From: Micromonospora cremea
Lineage (GTDB): Bacteria > Actinomycetota > Actinomycetes > Mycobacteriales > Micromonosporaceae
Length of the DNA stretch: 64,000 nt
NCBI RefSeq assembly: GCF_900143515.1
Contig: NZ_FSQT01000002.1
Location: forward strand, 2,791,501-2,855,500
Direction of reading: 5' to 3'
Shown here: positions 16,118 through 24,098 of the stretch, piece by piece
Position numbering within the stretch: the stretch's first letter is position 1
How the letters are laid out: each line of letters starts with the position of its first letter
Notes under the pieces: generated by a model
What the model saw: the letters and a program-made list of their open reading frames with translations, nothing else
What the model was told of the DNA's origin: nothing
Databases searched by the model: none
Made by a program: the position numbers and the translations under genes

Positions 16118-16981
16118 TCAACCGGCCAGCGGGGTGGCGGTGAGCCGTTCGGCCCGCTGCTTGGCGGCCTGCAGGATCGGCCCCTCCAGGTAGCGCCGGG
16201 GCACCGCGCCCAGGGCCAGCCGCAGGGCACGCACGGTCAGGTCCGCCGACAGGGCGGTGGTGGGCAGCCCGAGCCCGCCGTACATCCGGCGAGCCCACGC
16301 CGGCAGCAGCGCGAGCGCGGTGCCGGCGACCCCCAGGTACGCCCAGCGCGGGGGCCCGAGGGTGAGCCCCAGCCGGGCCGGCAGGCTGAGCTTCCACGGC
16401 AGCGGCGGGGCGGTGAGGAAGAGCGCCGTCTCCGCGGCCTCCCGGGTCATCCGCAGCTCCGGACGTACCGTGCGGTAGTACGCCGCCACCTCGGCGGCGG
16501 TGCCCGGGACGGTGGCGGGATCCAGGCCGACGAGGGCGGCGGAGCGGCGCTGCTCGGTGTAGTAGCCGTCCACCTCGTCGTCGGTGAGCGGCAGGCCGGC
16601 CCGCCGGGCCGTGCTGAGGAACGACTCGACCTCGGTGACGTGCACCCAGCGCAGCAGATCCGGCTCGTCGATCCGGAACTCCTCGCCGGTGTTCGGGTCG
16701 GTGGCCCGCATCCGGGCGTGCAGCCGGCGCAGCCGCGCCCCGGCCGCCTCCGCCTCCGCGGTGGTCCCGTAGACGGTGGTCGCCACGTAGGTGGCGGTGC
16801 GGACCAGCCGGCCCCAGGCGTCGGTGCGGTAGTTGCTGTTCTGCGCGACCCCGGCCATCGCCAGCGGGTGCAACGCCTGGAGGTAGAGCGAGCGCAGGCC
16901 GGCGACGATCAGGATCGGCTCGTCGTGCACCTTCCACGTGACCGAACCCGGACCGAAGAGGCCGAGGTCATCGGAGTCCAC
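16118..16981 (-). CDS. MpaB-family oxygenase (DUF2236)
   Basis: A 287-residue protein starting from GTG. The MpaB/latex-clearing-protein fold is indicated by the start FGPGSVTWKVHDEPILIVAG, LQALHPLAMAGVAQ, WGRLVRTATYVATTVYG and RWVHVTEVESFL, which carry the conserved basic and His residues of this haem-dependent family. It ends tail-to-tail 19 bp from the RecB-like gene. The substrate is unknown; members act on isoprenoid or mycotoxin-type compounds. Confidence 0.87.
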   Translation of the reverse strand: MDSDDLGLFGPGSVTWKVHDEPILIVAGLRSLYLQALHPLAMAGVAQNSNYRTDAWGRLVRTATYVATTVYGTTAEAEAAGARLRRLHARMRATDPNTGEEFRIDEPDLLRWVHVTEVESFLSTARRAGLPLTDDEVDGYYTEQRRSAALVGLDPATVPGTAAEVAAYYRTVRPELRMTREAAETALFLTAPPLPWKLSLPARLGLTLGPPRWAYLGVAGTALALLPAWARRMYGGLGLPTTALSADLTVRALRLALGAVPRRYLEGPILQAAKQRAERLTATPLAG

Positions 16982-17045
16982 CGCCCAAGAGTGCCACGGC
17001 CCGGCCGACCTCGCCGGTCACCCTTCCCGGCCGGCGCGAGACCCG

Positions 17046-17474
17046 TCAGCTGTCGGCGGAGCGGCGGGCCTGGCAGCCCGGGCAGAGACCCCAGAAGGTC
17101 ACTTCCGCCTCGTCCACCTCGAAGCCGTGCGCGACGCTCGGCTCGAGGCAGGGGGCGCCGCCCACCGTGCAGTCGATGTCGGCGATCTCGCCGCAGCCCC
17201 GGCAGACCACGTGGTGGTGGTTGTCGCCGGCGCGCGCCTCGTACCGGGCGGGACTGCCGGCCGGCTCGATCCGGCGGGACAGCCCGGCCCGGGACAGCGC
17301 CCCCAGCACGTCGTAGACCGCCTGGGTGGAGACCGAGTCGAGGCGTTCGCGGACCTGGCGGGTGATCTCGTCGACCTCCAGGTGGCCGCCCCCGGCCAGC
17401 ACGTCGAGCACCGCGAGGCGCGGTCGGGTGACACGCAGGCCCCTCGATCGCAGCAGTTCCTCGGCACCGGACAT
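17046..17474 (-). CDS. Fur-family transcriptional regulator
   Basis: A 142-residue Fur/PerR-type repressor. The winged helix occupies residues 8-75 (LRVTRPRLAVLDVLA, STQAVYDVLGALSRAG), followed by the metal-binding region NHHHVVCRGCGEI (H86-88, C91, C94) and the C-terminal CPGC pair (C131, C134). It resembles the FurA/CatR peroxide-sensing group, but no catalase gene is adjacent, so the sensed signal is uncertain. The ATG at 17474 is the first that gives a normal Fur length. Confidence 0.9.
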   Translation of the reverse strand: MSGAEELLRSRGLRVTRPRLAVLDVLAGGGHLEVDEITRQVRERLDSVSTQAVYDVLGALSRAGLSRRIEPAGSPARYEARAGDNHHHVVCRGCGEIADIDCTVGGAPCLEPSVAHGFEVDEAEVTFWGLCPGCQARRSADS

Positions 17475-17673
17475 GCGCCAATGACAGCACGTGCGACCGG
17501 TGCCGACAACCGACGTCCGGCCGGGGTGGCCGCGGACACAGCCGGCGGCGGTCGGATCGGGGCGCGGTGAACCCGATCGAGACGCCGCGCGTGTCTCCGG
17601 TCGAGAGCCTGGGGGCGAACCGGCGAACCGTACGTTGGCCACCCCGTGACCGTGATCCACCTGGAGGGTGTCA

Positions 17674-18156
17674 ATGTTCGAGGAGATCCAGGGTCTACCG
17701 GTACACGTCCTGGTGGTCCATGCGGTGGTCCTGTTCGTGCCGCTGCTGGCTGTGGTGTCCGTCGCGTACGTGGGGCTGCCGGGCTGGCGGCACCGGCTGG
17801 ACTGGGCGGTGGGCATCCTCGCCGTGGCCGCGCCGCTGACCGCCTTCGTGGCGATCGAGTCGGGTGAGGCGTTCACCGACGCGCTGGTCGCCCGGGGTTT
17901 CCAGGGCCCGATCCTCGACCAGATCTTCGAGCACTCCCGCTACGGCGACATCCTGTTCCGGATCGTGGTGCCACTCGGGATCGTGGCCATTCTGCTGCTG
18001 GTGGCGACCAGCGGACACCCCCGGGTGCCGCAGCTGCCGGCGCTGGTGACCCCGGTGCTGGCGGTGGCGGTCGTCGCGCTCTCCATCGCCGCCCTGGTCT
18101 ACGTCTACCTGACCGGCCACTCCGGCGCCGAGGCCGTCTGGGGCACCACGCTCTGA
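17674..18156 (+). CDS. DUF2231 membrane protein
   Basis: A 160-residue four-helix membrane protein. The signature of DUF2231 (a predicted haem- or redox-linked membrane family) is LPVHVLVVHAVVLFVPL at the N-terminus, then FVAIESGEAF and YVYLTGHSGAEAVW at the end, with conserved His in the helices. The ATG at 17674 has GGAGGG 5 nt upstream and is preferred over the GTG at 17668. It is transcribed away from fur. Confidence 0.82.
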   Translation: MFEEIQGLPVHVLVVHAVVLFVPLLAVVSVAYVGLPGWRHRLDWAVGILAVAAPLTAFVAIESGEAFTDALVARGFQGPILDQIFEHSRYGDILFRIVVPLGIVAILLLVATSGHPRVPQLPALVTPVLAVAVVALSIAALVYVYLTGHSGAEAVWGTTL

Positions 18157-18174
18157 CCGCCGGTCACGACCCGG

Positions 18175-18501
18175 TCAGAAGATGACCCGCGAGCAGAGCA
18201 GACAGACCAGGACCACCAGCACCACGCCGACCGCCGCGCCGAAGCCGTAGGTGACCCGCTGCGCGCGCTGCTCGGCCGCGTCGAGGCCGGCCATGTCCTG
18301 CGGCGGCAGCCGCCGGGGCGGCGCCGGCTCCAGGTGTACGGGCGGACGCCAGCCCGCTGGCGGCGGCACGCTCGGCGGCGGGCCGGCGTACCCGCTCGCG
18401 GGCGCGGGCGCGGCGGAAGCCTGGTCCGGCGCTGCTTCGCCGCCGGTCCCGGGCCGTCGCCAGTAGTCGTCCGGGGTGCTGCCACCGCTGGGGGTCGTCA
18501 C
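18175..18501 (-). CDS. small Pro-rich C-tail-anchored membrane protein
   Basis: Residues 1-75 are Pro/Gly/Ala-rich (TPSGGSTPDDYWRRPG at the start), then DAAEQRAQRVTYGFG and one C-terminal helix (VGVVLVVLVCLLCSRVIF). The GTG at 18501 gives 108 aa; an upstream in-frame start at 18558 is possible and no SD decides between them. It is convergent on the DUF2231 gene. Function unknown. Confidence 0.6.
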   Translation of the reverse strand: MTTPSGGSTPDDYWRRPGTGGEAAPDQASAAPAPASGYAGPPPSVPPPAGWRPPVHLEPAPPRRLPPQDMAGLDAAEQRAQRVTYGFGAAVGVVLVVLVCLLCSRVIF

Positions 18502-18605
18502 GCCGTCCGACGCTACCAACGCGGCCGACGGCTCGGTCGATTCTGGCCGGCGCGCCACCGTCCGCCACCGGTCCGCTGCCGTCGGCTGCGCTAGTCTTGC
18601 CGCTC

Positions 18606-18788
18606 GTGAGCACCGAGGACCCCGGCACGCAGGGCGCGCGCGGCGACGACGACCGCACCGTCGACCTGAGCGAAGACTTCGTGGTGCTGCCCGAGCAGAC
18701 CGCCGACGACACCGACCGCGGCTGGGGCGAGCGGCCCGGCGGCAACGACGACTGGCTGCTCGCCGAACGCCCCCCGCACTGGGGCTGA
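18606..18788 (+). CDS. conserved small acidic protein
   Basis: A 60-residue protein from the GTG at 18606, strongly acidic, with the pattern TVDLSEDFVVLPEQTADDT and a C-terminal RGWGE...NDDWLLAERPPHW block. That tryptophan-rich end recurs in short actinomycete proteins I have seen annotated as hypothetical. No signal peptide or membrane helix. Role unknown. Confidence 0.65.
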   Translation: MSTEDPGTQGARGDDDRTVDLSEDFVVLPEQTADDTDRGWGERPGGNDDWLLAERPPHWG

Positions 18789-18825
18789 CCCGTCTCTCCG
18801 GTCCCGCCAGCCTCGTGACGTGCGG

Positions 18826-19414
18826 TCAACCGCGGACGACGATGGCGAACCGGCTGCCCTCGGGCAGCCCGACCGCGCGTTGCGCCTGGTCGGGGCGGAG
18901 CGCCAGATAGAGCGCCGAGGACCCGTCGATCGCGCCGGTACCCAGCACGTCCAGCACCAGCGCTCGGGGGGGGGGGGGGGGGGGCGAGCAGGGCGGCTTC
19001 GGTGCCCGACCCACCCGGCGGCGCCGCGAGCAGGTCGACCCGGGCCCCGGGTCGGACCACCGCCAACGCGGCCGGCTCAGCCAGTCGGACCGGCACCCCG
19101 ACCGCGCCGCTGGGCAGCGGTAACGGACCGGACATCGGTCCCGCGCCGTCCGTGGTCGCGCTCGCGCCGGTCGGCTGCGGCCCGTCGACCGCGCCGGTCG
19201 GCCCTCTCCCGTCCACCGGTCCCGCTCCGGCTGGGCCGGGGGACGGGGTGGCGCGGGTGGCCGGCGGACAGCCGGTCGGGGTGTGCAGGACGGCGGCGGC
19301 CAGGCCGAGCAGCGCGGCGACCAGACCGGCCCGGAGCAGGGTGCGCCCGCCGGGCAGGGCCAGCCGCCGCAGCGGCCGCAACGCGCGTGCGGAATCTGGA
19401 TCGCCGGTCGCCAT
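18826..19414 (-). pseudogene. SAF-domain protein (CpaB/RcpC-like), frame-broken at a 19-G tract
   Basis: From the ATG at 19414 (GGGAGG upstream) the protein reads as a short cytoplasmic N-terminus, one membrane helix (LVAALLGLAAAVL), a Pro/Thr/Gly linker and a SAF-type domain (VPVRLAEPAALAVVRPGARV). It then enters a run of prolines encoded by 19 C on this strand. In the given sequence the frame leaves the gene there. The other frame continues the domain to its proper end (ALVLDVLGTGAIDG, LALRPDQAQRAVG, SRFAIVVRG, stop at 18826). Removing one base gives an intact 195-aa protein. It is either a sequencing error or a phase-variable gene. Confidence 0.75.
18966..18984. repeat. 19-bp poly-G homopolymer
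   Basis: Nineteen consecutive G on the + strand inside the SAF-domain gene. Tract lengths of 18 or 21 keep that gene in frame; 19 does not. Homopolymers this long are rare in coding DNA and prone to slippage both in vivo and in sequencing. Confidence 0.95.
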
Positions 19415-19601
19415 CTGCCGCCTCCCGTCCCGGGTGCCGCAGCGACACCCGTGGCGGCAGGTTAGGCCGGTTCGGACCCGCTCAGCTGATCGTCCGCCGG
19501 CGCCTGTGGACAACCGGCCGGCCTGTGGACAACGCCCACCGACCGGCCGGACCTGCTATGACACGGGACGACTACCCCACCCGGGAAGGCGGGCGGAGCG
19601 G

Positions 19602-19964
19602 TCAGGATGCGGAGCTGGCCGCCGGGGCCTTGCCGCCGGACGACGAGGAGCCGGACGACGAGGACGATCCGGACGACGAGGACGACCCGGTCGAGGAGCT
19701 TGACGACGACCCGGAGTCTCCACCCGAGGACGACTCGGACTTGGCCGGCTTGGCCGGCGTGCCGCCGGCCGACGTCTCGGAGCCGGACGCCCGGGAGTCG
19801 GTGCGGTAGAAGCCGGAGCCCTTGAAGACGATGCCGACCGAGTTGAAGACCTTGCGCAGCCGCCCCTCACACGCCGGGCACTCGGTCAGCGGCGCGTCAG
19901 AGAAGGACTGGACCGCCTCGAGCTGGTGACCGCACGCGGTGCAGGCGTACTGGTACGTGGGCAC
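19602..19964 (-). CDS. ruc: FmdB-type zinc-ribbon protein, Ruc-like redox-regulated chaperone
   Basis: A 120-residue protein from GTG with GGAGGAG upstream. The N-terminus (PTYQYACTACGHQLEAVQSF, then LTECPACEGRLRKVF) is an FmdB zinc ribbon with two CxxC pairs. The rest is a disordered Ser/Gly tail ending in Ala/Ser. This zinc-ribbon-plus-unstructured-tail design, the CIRCE element upstream and the 5-FCL gene next to it match M. tuberculosis Rv0991c (Ruc), described as a heat-induced, oxidation-activated holdase that works with DnaK. Function here is inferred from that match. Confidence 0.8.
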   Translation of the reverse strand: MPTYQYACTACGHQLEAVQSFSDAPLTECPACEGRLRKVFNSVGIVFKGSGFYRTDSRASGSETSAGGTPAKPAKSESSSGGDSGSSSSSSTGSSSSSGSSSSSGSSSSGGKAPAASSAS

Positions 19965-19992
19965 GTTCTCCTCCGGATCTGGGCTCTGCCAG

Positions 19993-20019
19993 TTGGCACT
20001 CGACGTATTCGAGTGCCAA
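19993..20019. promoter_or_regulatory. CIRCE element (HrcA operator)
   Basis: TTGGCACTC-N9-GAGTGCCAA is the CIRCE inverted repeat (consensus TTAGCACTC-N9-GAGTGCTAA) with one compensated change in each arm. It lies 29 bp upstream of the ruc-like GTG and just past the stop of the 5-FCL gene. It should place the zinc-ribbon gene in the HrcA heat-shock regulon. Confidence 0.88.
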
Positions 20020-20026
20020 TGGTGCG

Positions 20027-20704
20027 TCATTCGCCCCGGGTTCGTCCAGCGGACGTGTGGGGCGCGACACCATGCGCCGCACCCGGGCCGTCGTCAAGCG
20101 TACGCACCCCGTCGGCAGGGGTGACGATCGCGCGGACCGGGCGGTCGTGCGGCTCCGCCGGCAGCGTCTCGACCAGCTCGCCGTCGTGCAGCGGAACCAC
20201 GGTGAGCGTCGCCGTGGACACCCGGGCCAGCGCCCGGTCGTACGAGCCGCCGCCGCGACCCAGCCGCCGGCCGTGCCGGTCGACCGCCAGCGCCGGAACG
20301 ACCACCAGGCCCGCGCCGGTCACCGCGTCCACCCCGAGCCGGGGTCCGACCGGCTCCCGGATACCCCGCCCGGCCGCGATCAAGGCATCCGCCCCGGTGT
20401 ACGCAGCCCAGTCCAGATCGAGGTCGGCGCGGAGCACCGGCAGCAACAGCTCGGCGTCGGCCGGCAGCGCCGCCCGCAGCACCTCCGGCAGGTCGGCCCC
20501 GCCCGGTTCGGAGCCGACCGGCACGTACGCCGTCATCCGGCGCGGGCGCAGCCGGCGTACCAGCGCGACCAGCTCGGCCTGGACGCGCCCGGCCGCCTCG
20601 GCCCGGGCCGGACCGGTCAGCGCCCGACGGCGGGCGAGCAGCTCGGCGCGGGTCTCCCGCTTCGCCACACGGGTCACTTCCGCTTCATCAGAAAATTCCG
20701 GCAC
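20027..20704 (-). CDS. 5-formyltetrahydrofolate cyclo-ligase
   Basis: Converts 5-formyl-THF to 5,10-methenyl-THF with ATP. The protein is 225 residues; the GTG at 20704 is preferred over the TTG at 20722 because CAGGAG precedes it by 6 nt. Family motifs are KRETRAELLARRRAL at the N-terminus, VPVGSEPG, VVVPALAVDRHGRRLGRGGG (nucleotide and folate site) and YDRALA. The extended C-terminus (after VRAIVTP) is Gly/Arg-rich. It is upstream of, and on the same strand as, ruc, separated by the CIRCE element. Confidence 0.92.
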   Translation of the reverse strand: MPEFSDEAEVTRVAKRETRAELLARRRALTGPARAEAAGRVQAELVALVRRLRPRRMTAYVPVGSEPGGADLPEVLRAALPADAELLLPVLRADLDLDWAAYTGADALIAAGRGIREPVGPRLGVDAVTGAGLVVVPALAVDRHGRRLGRGGGSYDRALARVSTATLTVVPLHDGELVETLPAEPHDRPVRAIVTPADGVRTLDDGPGAAHGVAPHTSAGRTRGE

Positions 20705-20789
20705 GCAACACTCCTGACGCAACGCCTCTCCCGCGGTTGCTCTGTGTCAGCATCGCAAGCAACGGAAGCGGAACGTCCGGGGGGACCGA

Positions 20790-23126
20790 GTGACGCTACG
20801 CGGGCGGTTGACGGCAGCCTTCCTCGTGGTGGTGCTCGGGCCGGTCCTGCTCGGCGCGTTCTTCGTCGCCTCCACCGTCGCCGCCGTCGACCGCAGCCGC
20901 TCCACCCAGCGCCTCGCCGTGGCGGCGTCCACCGTGCGTACCTCGGTCGACGCGCTCTGCCAGCAGCTCCGCGCCACCGCCGACGCGGTTGCCCTCACCG
21001 GCGACCCGACCCGCGCCGCCGACCAACTGGTCGGCCGTGGGGTCGCCGCCGCGGTGCTGATCACCGACGTGACCGGTCAGGTCACCTACGCCTCGCCCGG
21101 CGCGCCCTCGACCCCCTGGCGGGACTGCTCCGGCCCGGTCGCGTCGCCCGGCCCGGCCCGCGCGCTGGCCGCCCGGGTCGACCTGCGCGACGCGGCCGGG
21201 ACCCTGCTGGGCACAGTGGCCGCCGCGCAACTGGTCGACCCGGCCTTCGTGGCCCGGCTCGCGGCGGCGACCGGGGTGGCGGTCACCCTGCTCGACGGCG
21301 GCGCCAGCGCCCCGCGGGTCACCCACACCACCGAATCCCGTGAGGTACGCGACGCGGTGCTGGCCGCGGCCAGCGCCACCGAGGGCGAGCGGGTCACCGA
21401 GACCACCGAGGGCCGGTACGTGCGGCGCATCGGGCCGTCCTCCGGGCAACCGCTGCCGCTGGTGCTCTCCGTGGCGAGCGAGCGGCCACCCGCGCTGCAC
21501 GTCACGCTGGTCGGCGTGGTCGTGCTGGCCGCTCTGCTCGCCGTGCTGACCGCCTGGCGGCTGGCCCGGGTGACCACCCGGCCGCTGGTGGAGCTGGCCG
21601 GGGCGGTGGACCGGGTGGCGCACGGCGACCTGACCGCCCGGGTGCCGGTGCGCACCCGTGACGAGCTGGGTCGGCTGGCCGCCGCGTTCAACCGGATGAC
21701 CCGGGAGACCGGCTCGTACGTCGCGGCGCTGACCAGCAGCCGGGACCAGTTACGCGGTCACCTCGCCGTCCTCGGGGACACCCTGGCCAGCACGCACGAC
21801 CTGCAACGCATCCTGCGGGTGATCCTGCACAGCGCCATCGCGGCCACCGGGGCGCGGGCCGGCGCGGTGCTGCTGGTGGAGGCCGGTGGGGTGCTGGTCG
21901 CACAGTGCAGCGAAGGGCTGGACGGGCGCTGGCCGGAGGGGGACGGGCCGGAGACGCTGCGGGTGCCGGTGGGCGTCGGGGTCGTCGGCGCTGTCGCCGC
22001 CACCGGGGAGCCCCAGCGAGGGCGGGTGGAGCCGACCGAGGCCCCCGCCGGTGAGCCGCGCTGCCGCACGTACGTCGCGGTGCCCTTCGCCACCCCGGGC
22101 GGCGGCGCCACGGCCACCCCGGGCGGACCTGCGGCACAGGGCGGCGGTGCGCCCGGCGAAGAGGCCGGGGCGCCGGCGGCGGCGCTCGGCGTGCTGGCCC
22201 TCTACGACCGGCTGGGCGCGGACGAGTTCGACGACGACGACCTGGTCACCCTGCGCACCTTCGCCGGGCACGCGGCGGTGGCGGTGGACAACGTCCGGGT
22301 GCACGAGGAGGCGCAGCGGCTCTCGCTCACCGACCCGCTCACCGGGCTGTGGAACTACCGCTACCTGCGCGAGTCGATCCGGCGGGAGGTGGAGCGGGCC
22401 AGCCGGTTCGGCCGGATGCTCAGCGTCCTCGCCCTGGACCTGGACCGGTTCAAGGACGTCAACGACACGTACGGGCACGCGGCGGGGGACACCGTGCTGG
22501 CCGAGTTCGCCCGGCGGGTGCGCGGCGAGATCCGGGAGGTCGACCTGGCCTTCCGGCAGGGCGGCGAGGAGTTCGTGCTGCTGCTGCCGGAGACCGACGC
22601 CCGGGGTGCGGCGATCGTGGCGGAGCGGCTGGGCGCGGCGGTCCGGGAGACGCCGGTCGCCGTCGAGGCGTACGCGGGGCCGGTCGTGGTGACCGTGTCG
22701 GTGGGCATCGCCGTCTACCCGGACCACGGCAGCACCGGACGGGAGGTGCTGGAAGCCGCCGACGACGCGCTCTACGCGGCGAAGGCCGCCGGCCGGGACA
22801 CCTACCGGGTCGCCGAGGTGTGCCCGGACGTGCCGAGCCTGGAGATCCCGGTCCCGGCAGGGGCGGTGAGCCCACCGGACGGGCTGCCGCGCGCCGGCCG
22901 GCCCGTGCAGGTCGTCCGGGAGCCGGGCGGGCCCGCCCGGTCGGAGCCGACCCCGGGCGTACCCGAATCGCCGTCCGGACCGACGCACGCCCGGCCGGAA
23001 GCGGCCGAGAGCCCGGCGGACAGCCCCACGGACGCGGCCCGGCCCGGCCCGGACGCCACCCGGCCGGGGTCGGGCGGCGGCGCGTCTTCTGGGCCACACC
23101 CGCCGCGGCAGAGCCGTGGCCGATAG
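20790..23126 (+). CDS. membrane diguanylate cyclase (HAMP-GAF-GGDEF)
   Basis: A 778-residue c-di-GMP synthase candidate. There is an N-terminal helix (residues 8-30), an extracytoplasmic sensor to about 235, a second helix (VTLVGVVVLAALLAVLTAW), HAMP (RPLVELAGAVDRVAHGDL), a GAF-like region (about 335-510) and a GGDEF domain. The active site reads GGEEF near residue 591, with the I-site REVD nine residues upstream, so both catalysis and product inhibition look intact. The last 100 residues are a disordered Pro/Gly tail. It sits between 5-FCL and galU. Confidence 0.92.
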   Translation: MTLRGRLTAAFLVVVLGPVLLGAFFVASTVAAVDRSRSTQRLAVAASTVRTSVDALCQQLRATADAVALTGDPTRAADQLVGRGVAAAVLITDVTGQVTYASPGAPSTPWRDCSGPVASPGPARALAARVDLRDAAGTLLGTVAAAQLVDPAFVARLAAATGVAVTLLDGGASAPRVTHTTESREVRDAVLAAASATEGERVTETTEGRYVRRIGPSSGQPLPLVLSVASERPPALHVTLVGVVVLAALLAVLTAWRLARVTTRPLVELAGAVDRVAHGDLTARVPVRTRDELGRLAAAFNRMTRETGSYVAALTSSRDQLRGHLAVLGDTLASTHDLQRILRVILHSAIAATGARAGAVLLVEAGGVLVAQCSEGLDGRWPEGDGPETLRVPVGVGVVGAVAATGEPQRGRVEPTEAPAGEPRCRTYVAVPFATPGGGATATPGGPAAQGGGAPGEEAGAPAAALGVLALYDRLGADEFDDDDLVTLRTFAGHAAVAVDNVRVHEEAQRLSLTDPLTGLWNYRYLRESIRREVERASRFGRMLSVLALDLDRFKDVNDTYGHAAGDTVLAEFARRVRGEIREVDLAFRQGGEEFVLLLPETDARGAAIVAERLGAAVRETPVAVEAYAGPVVVTVSVGIAVYPDHGSTGREVLEAADDALYAAKAAGRDTYRVAEVCPDVPSLEIPVPAGAVSPPDGLPRAGRPVQVVREPGGPARSEPTPGVPESPSGPTHARPEAAESPADSPTDAARPGPDATRPGSGGGASSGPHPPRQSRGR

Positions 23127-23135
23127 TCTCGCGGC

Positions 23136-24098
23136 ATGTCGGAGCACTCAGCGAACCCTTCATCGACGGTCGCCGCAACCGGCCGTCCCCTGGCGGTCAA
23201 GGCCGTCATCCCCGCCGCCGGACTGGCCACCCGATTCCTGCCGGCCACGAAGGCGGTGCCCAAGGAACTGCTGCCGGTCGTGGACCGGCCGGTGTTGCAG
23301 TACATCGTCGAGGAGGCCGCCCAGGCCGGCCTCGGCGACGTGTTGCTGATCACCGGTCGGGGTAAGACGTCGATGGTGGACCACTTCGACCGTCGCCCGG
23401 ACCTGGAGACCAGGCTGGAGGAGAAGGGCGACGCCGAGCGGCTGGCCGCCGTTCGCCGGCCCAGCGACCTGGCCGAGATCTACACCGTCCGGCAGCCGGA
23501 GCAGCTCGGGCTCGGCCACGCCGTCGGGTACGCCGAGGCGCACGTCGGCGACCAGCCCTTCGCGGTGCTGCTCGGCGACGAGTTCGTCAAGCCGTCCGAG
23601 CCACTGCTGCCGGCCATGCTGGAGCTGCAGGCCCGCACCGGTGGCGTGGTGCTCGCCTTCTTCGAGGTCGACCCGGCCGACACCAAGCGGTACGGCATCG
23701 CCTCCGTCGAGCCGGCCGAGGCCGAGCTGACCGACATCGGCGAGGTCGTCAAGGTGACCGGCATGGTGGAGAAGCCGCAGCCGGAGGACGCGCCGAGCAA
23801 CCTGGCGGTGCTCGGCCGCTACGTGCTGCCGGGCACGATCTTCGACGCGATCCGGCGGACCAAGCCGGGCAGCGGCGGCGAGATCCAGCTGACCGACGCG
23901 ATGGAGCTGCTGCGCACCGAGGGCACCCCGGTGCACGCGATCGTCTACCGGGGCACCCGCTACGACACCGGGATGCCGCTGGGCTACCTCCAGACGGTGG
24001 TGCAGATCGCCGCCGAGCGCGAGGACATGGGCGCCGAGTTCCGCTCCTGGCTGGCCGACTTCGTCAAGGCCGATACGGCAGGCGGATCTGGTACATGA
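23136..24098 (+). CDS. galU: UTP--glucose-1-phosphate uridylyltransferase
   Basis: Makes UDP-glucose from UTP and glucose-1-phosphate for cell-wall and capsule precursors. The 320-residue length is normal. Signatures are IPAAGLATRFLPATKAVPKE (nucleotide loop and catalytic Lys), QYIVEEAAQAG, LGDEFV, and the sugar-binding RYVLPGTIF. The stop overlaps the next ATG (ATGA). It is first in a four-gene operon galU-moeA-rimJ-membrane protein that is conserved in actinobacteria. Confidence 0.96.
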   Translation: MSEHSANPSSTVAATGRPLAVKAVIPAAGLATRFLPATKAVPKELLPVVDRPVLQYIVEEAAQAGLGDVLLITGRGKTSMVDHFDRRPDLETRLEEKGDAERLAAVRRPSDLAEIYTVRQPEQLGLGHAVGYAEAHVGDQPFAVLLGDEFVKPSEPLLPAMLELQARTGGVVLAFFEVDPADTKRYGIASVEPAEAELTDIGEVVKVTGMVEKPQPEDAPSNLAVLGRYVLPGTIFDAIRRTKPGSGGEIQLTDAMELLRTEGTPVHAIVYRGTRYDTGMPLGYLQTVVQIAAEREDMGAEFRSWLADFVKADTAGGSGT

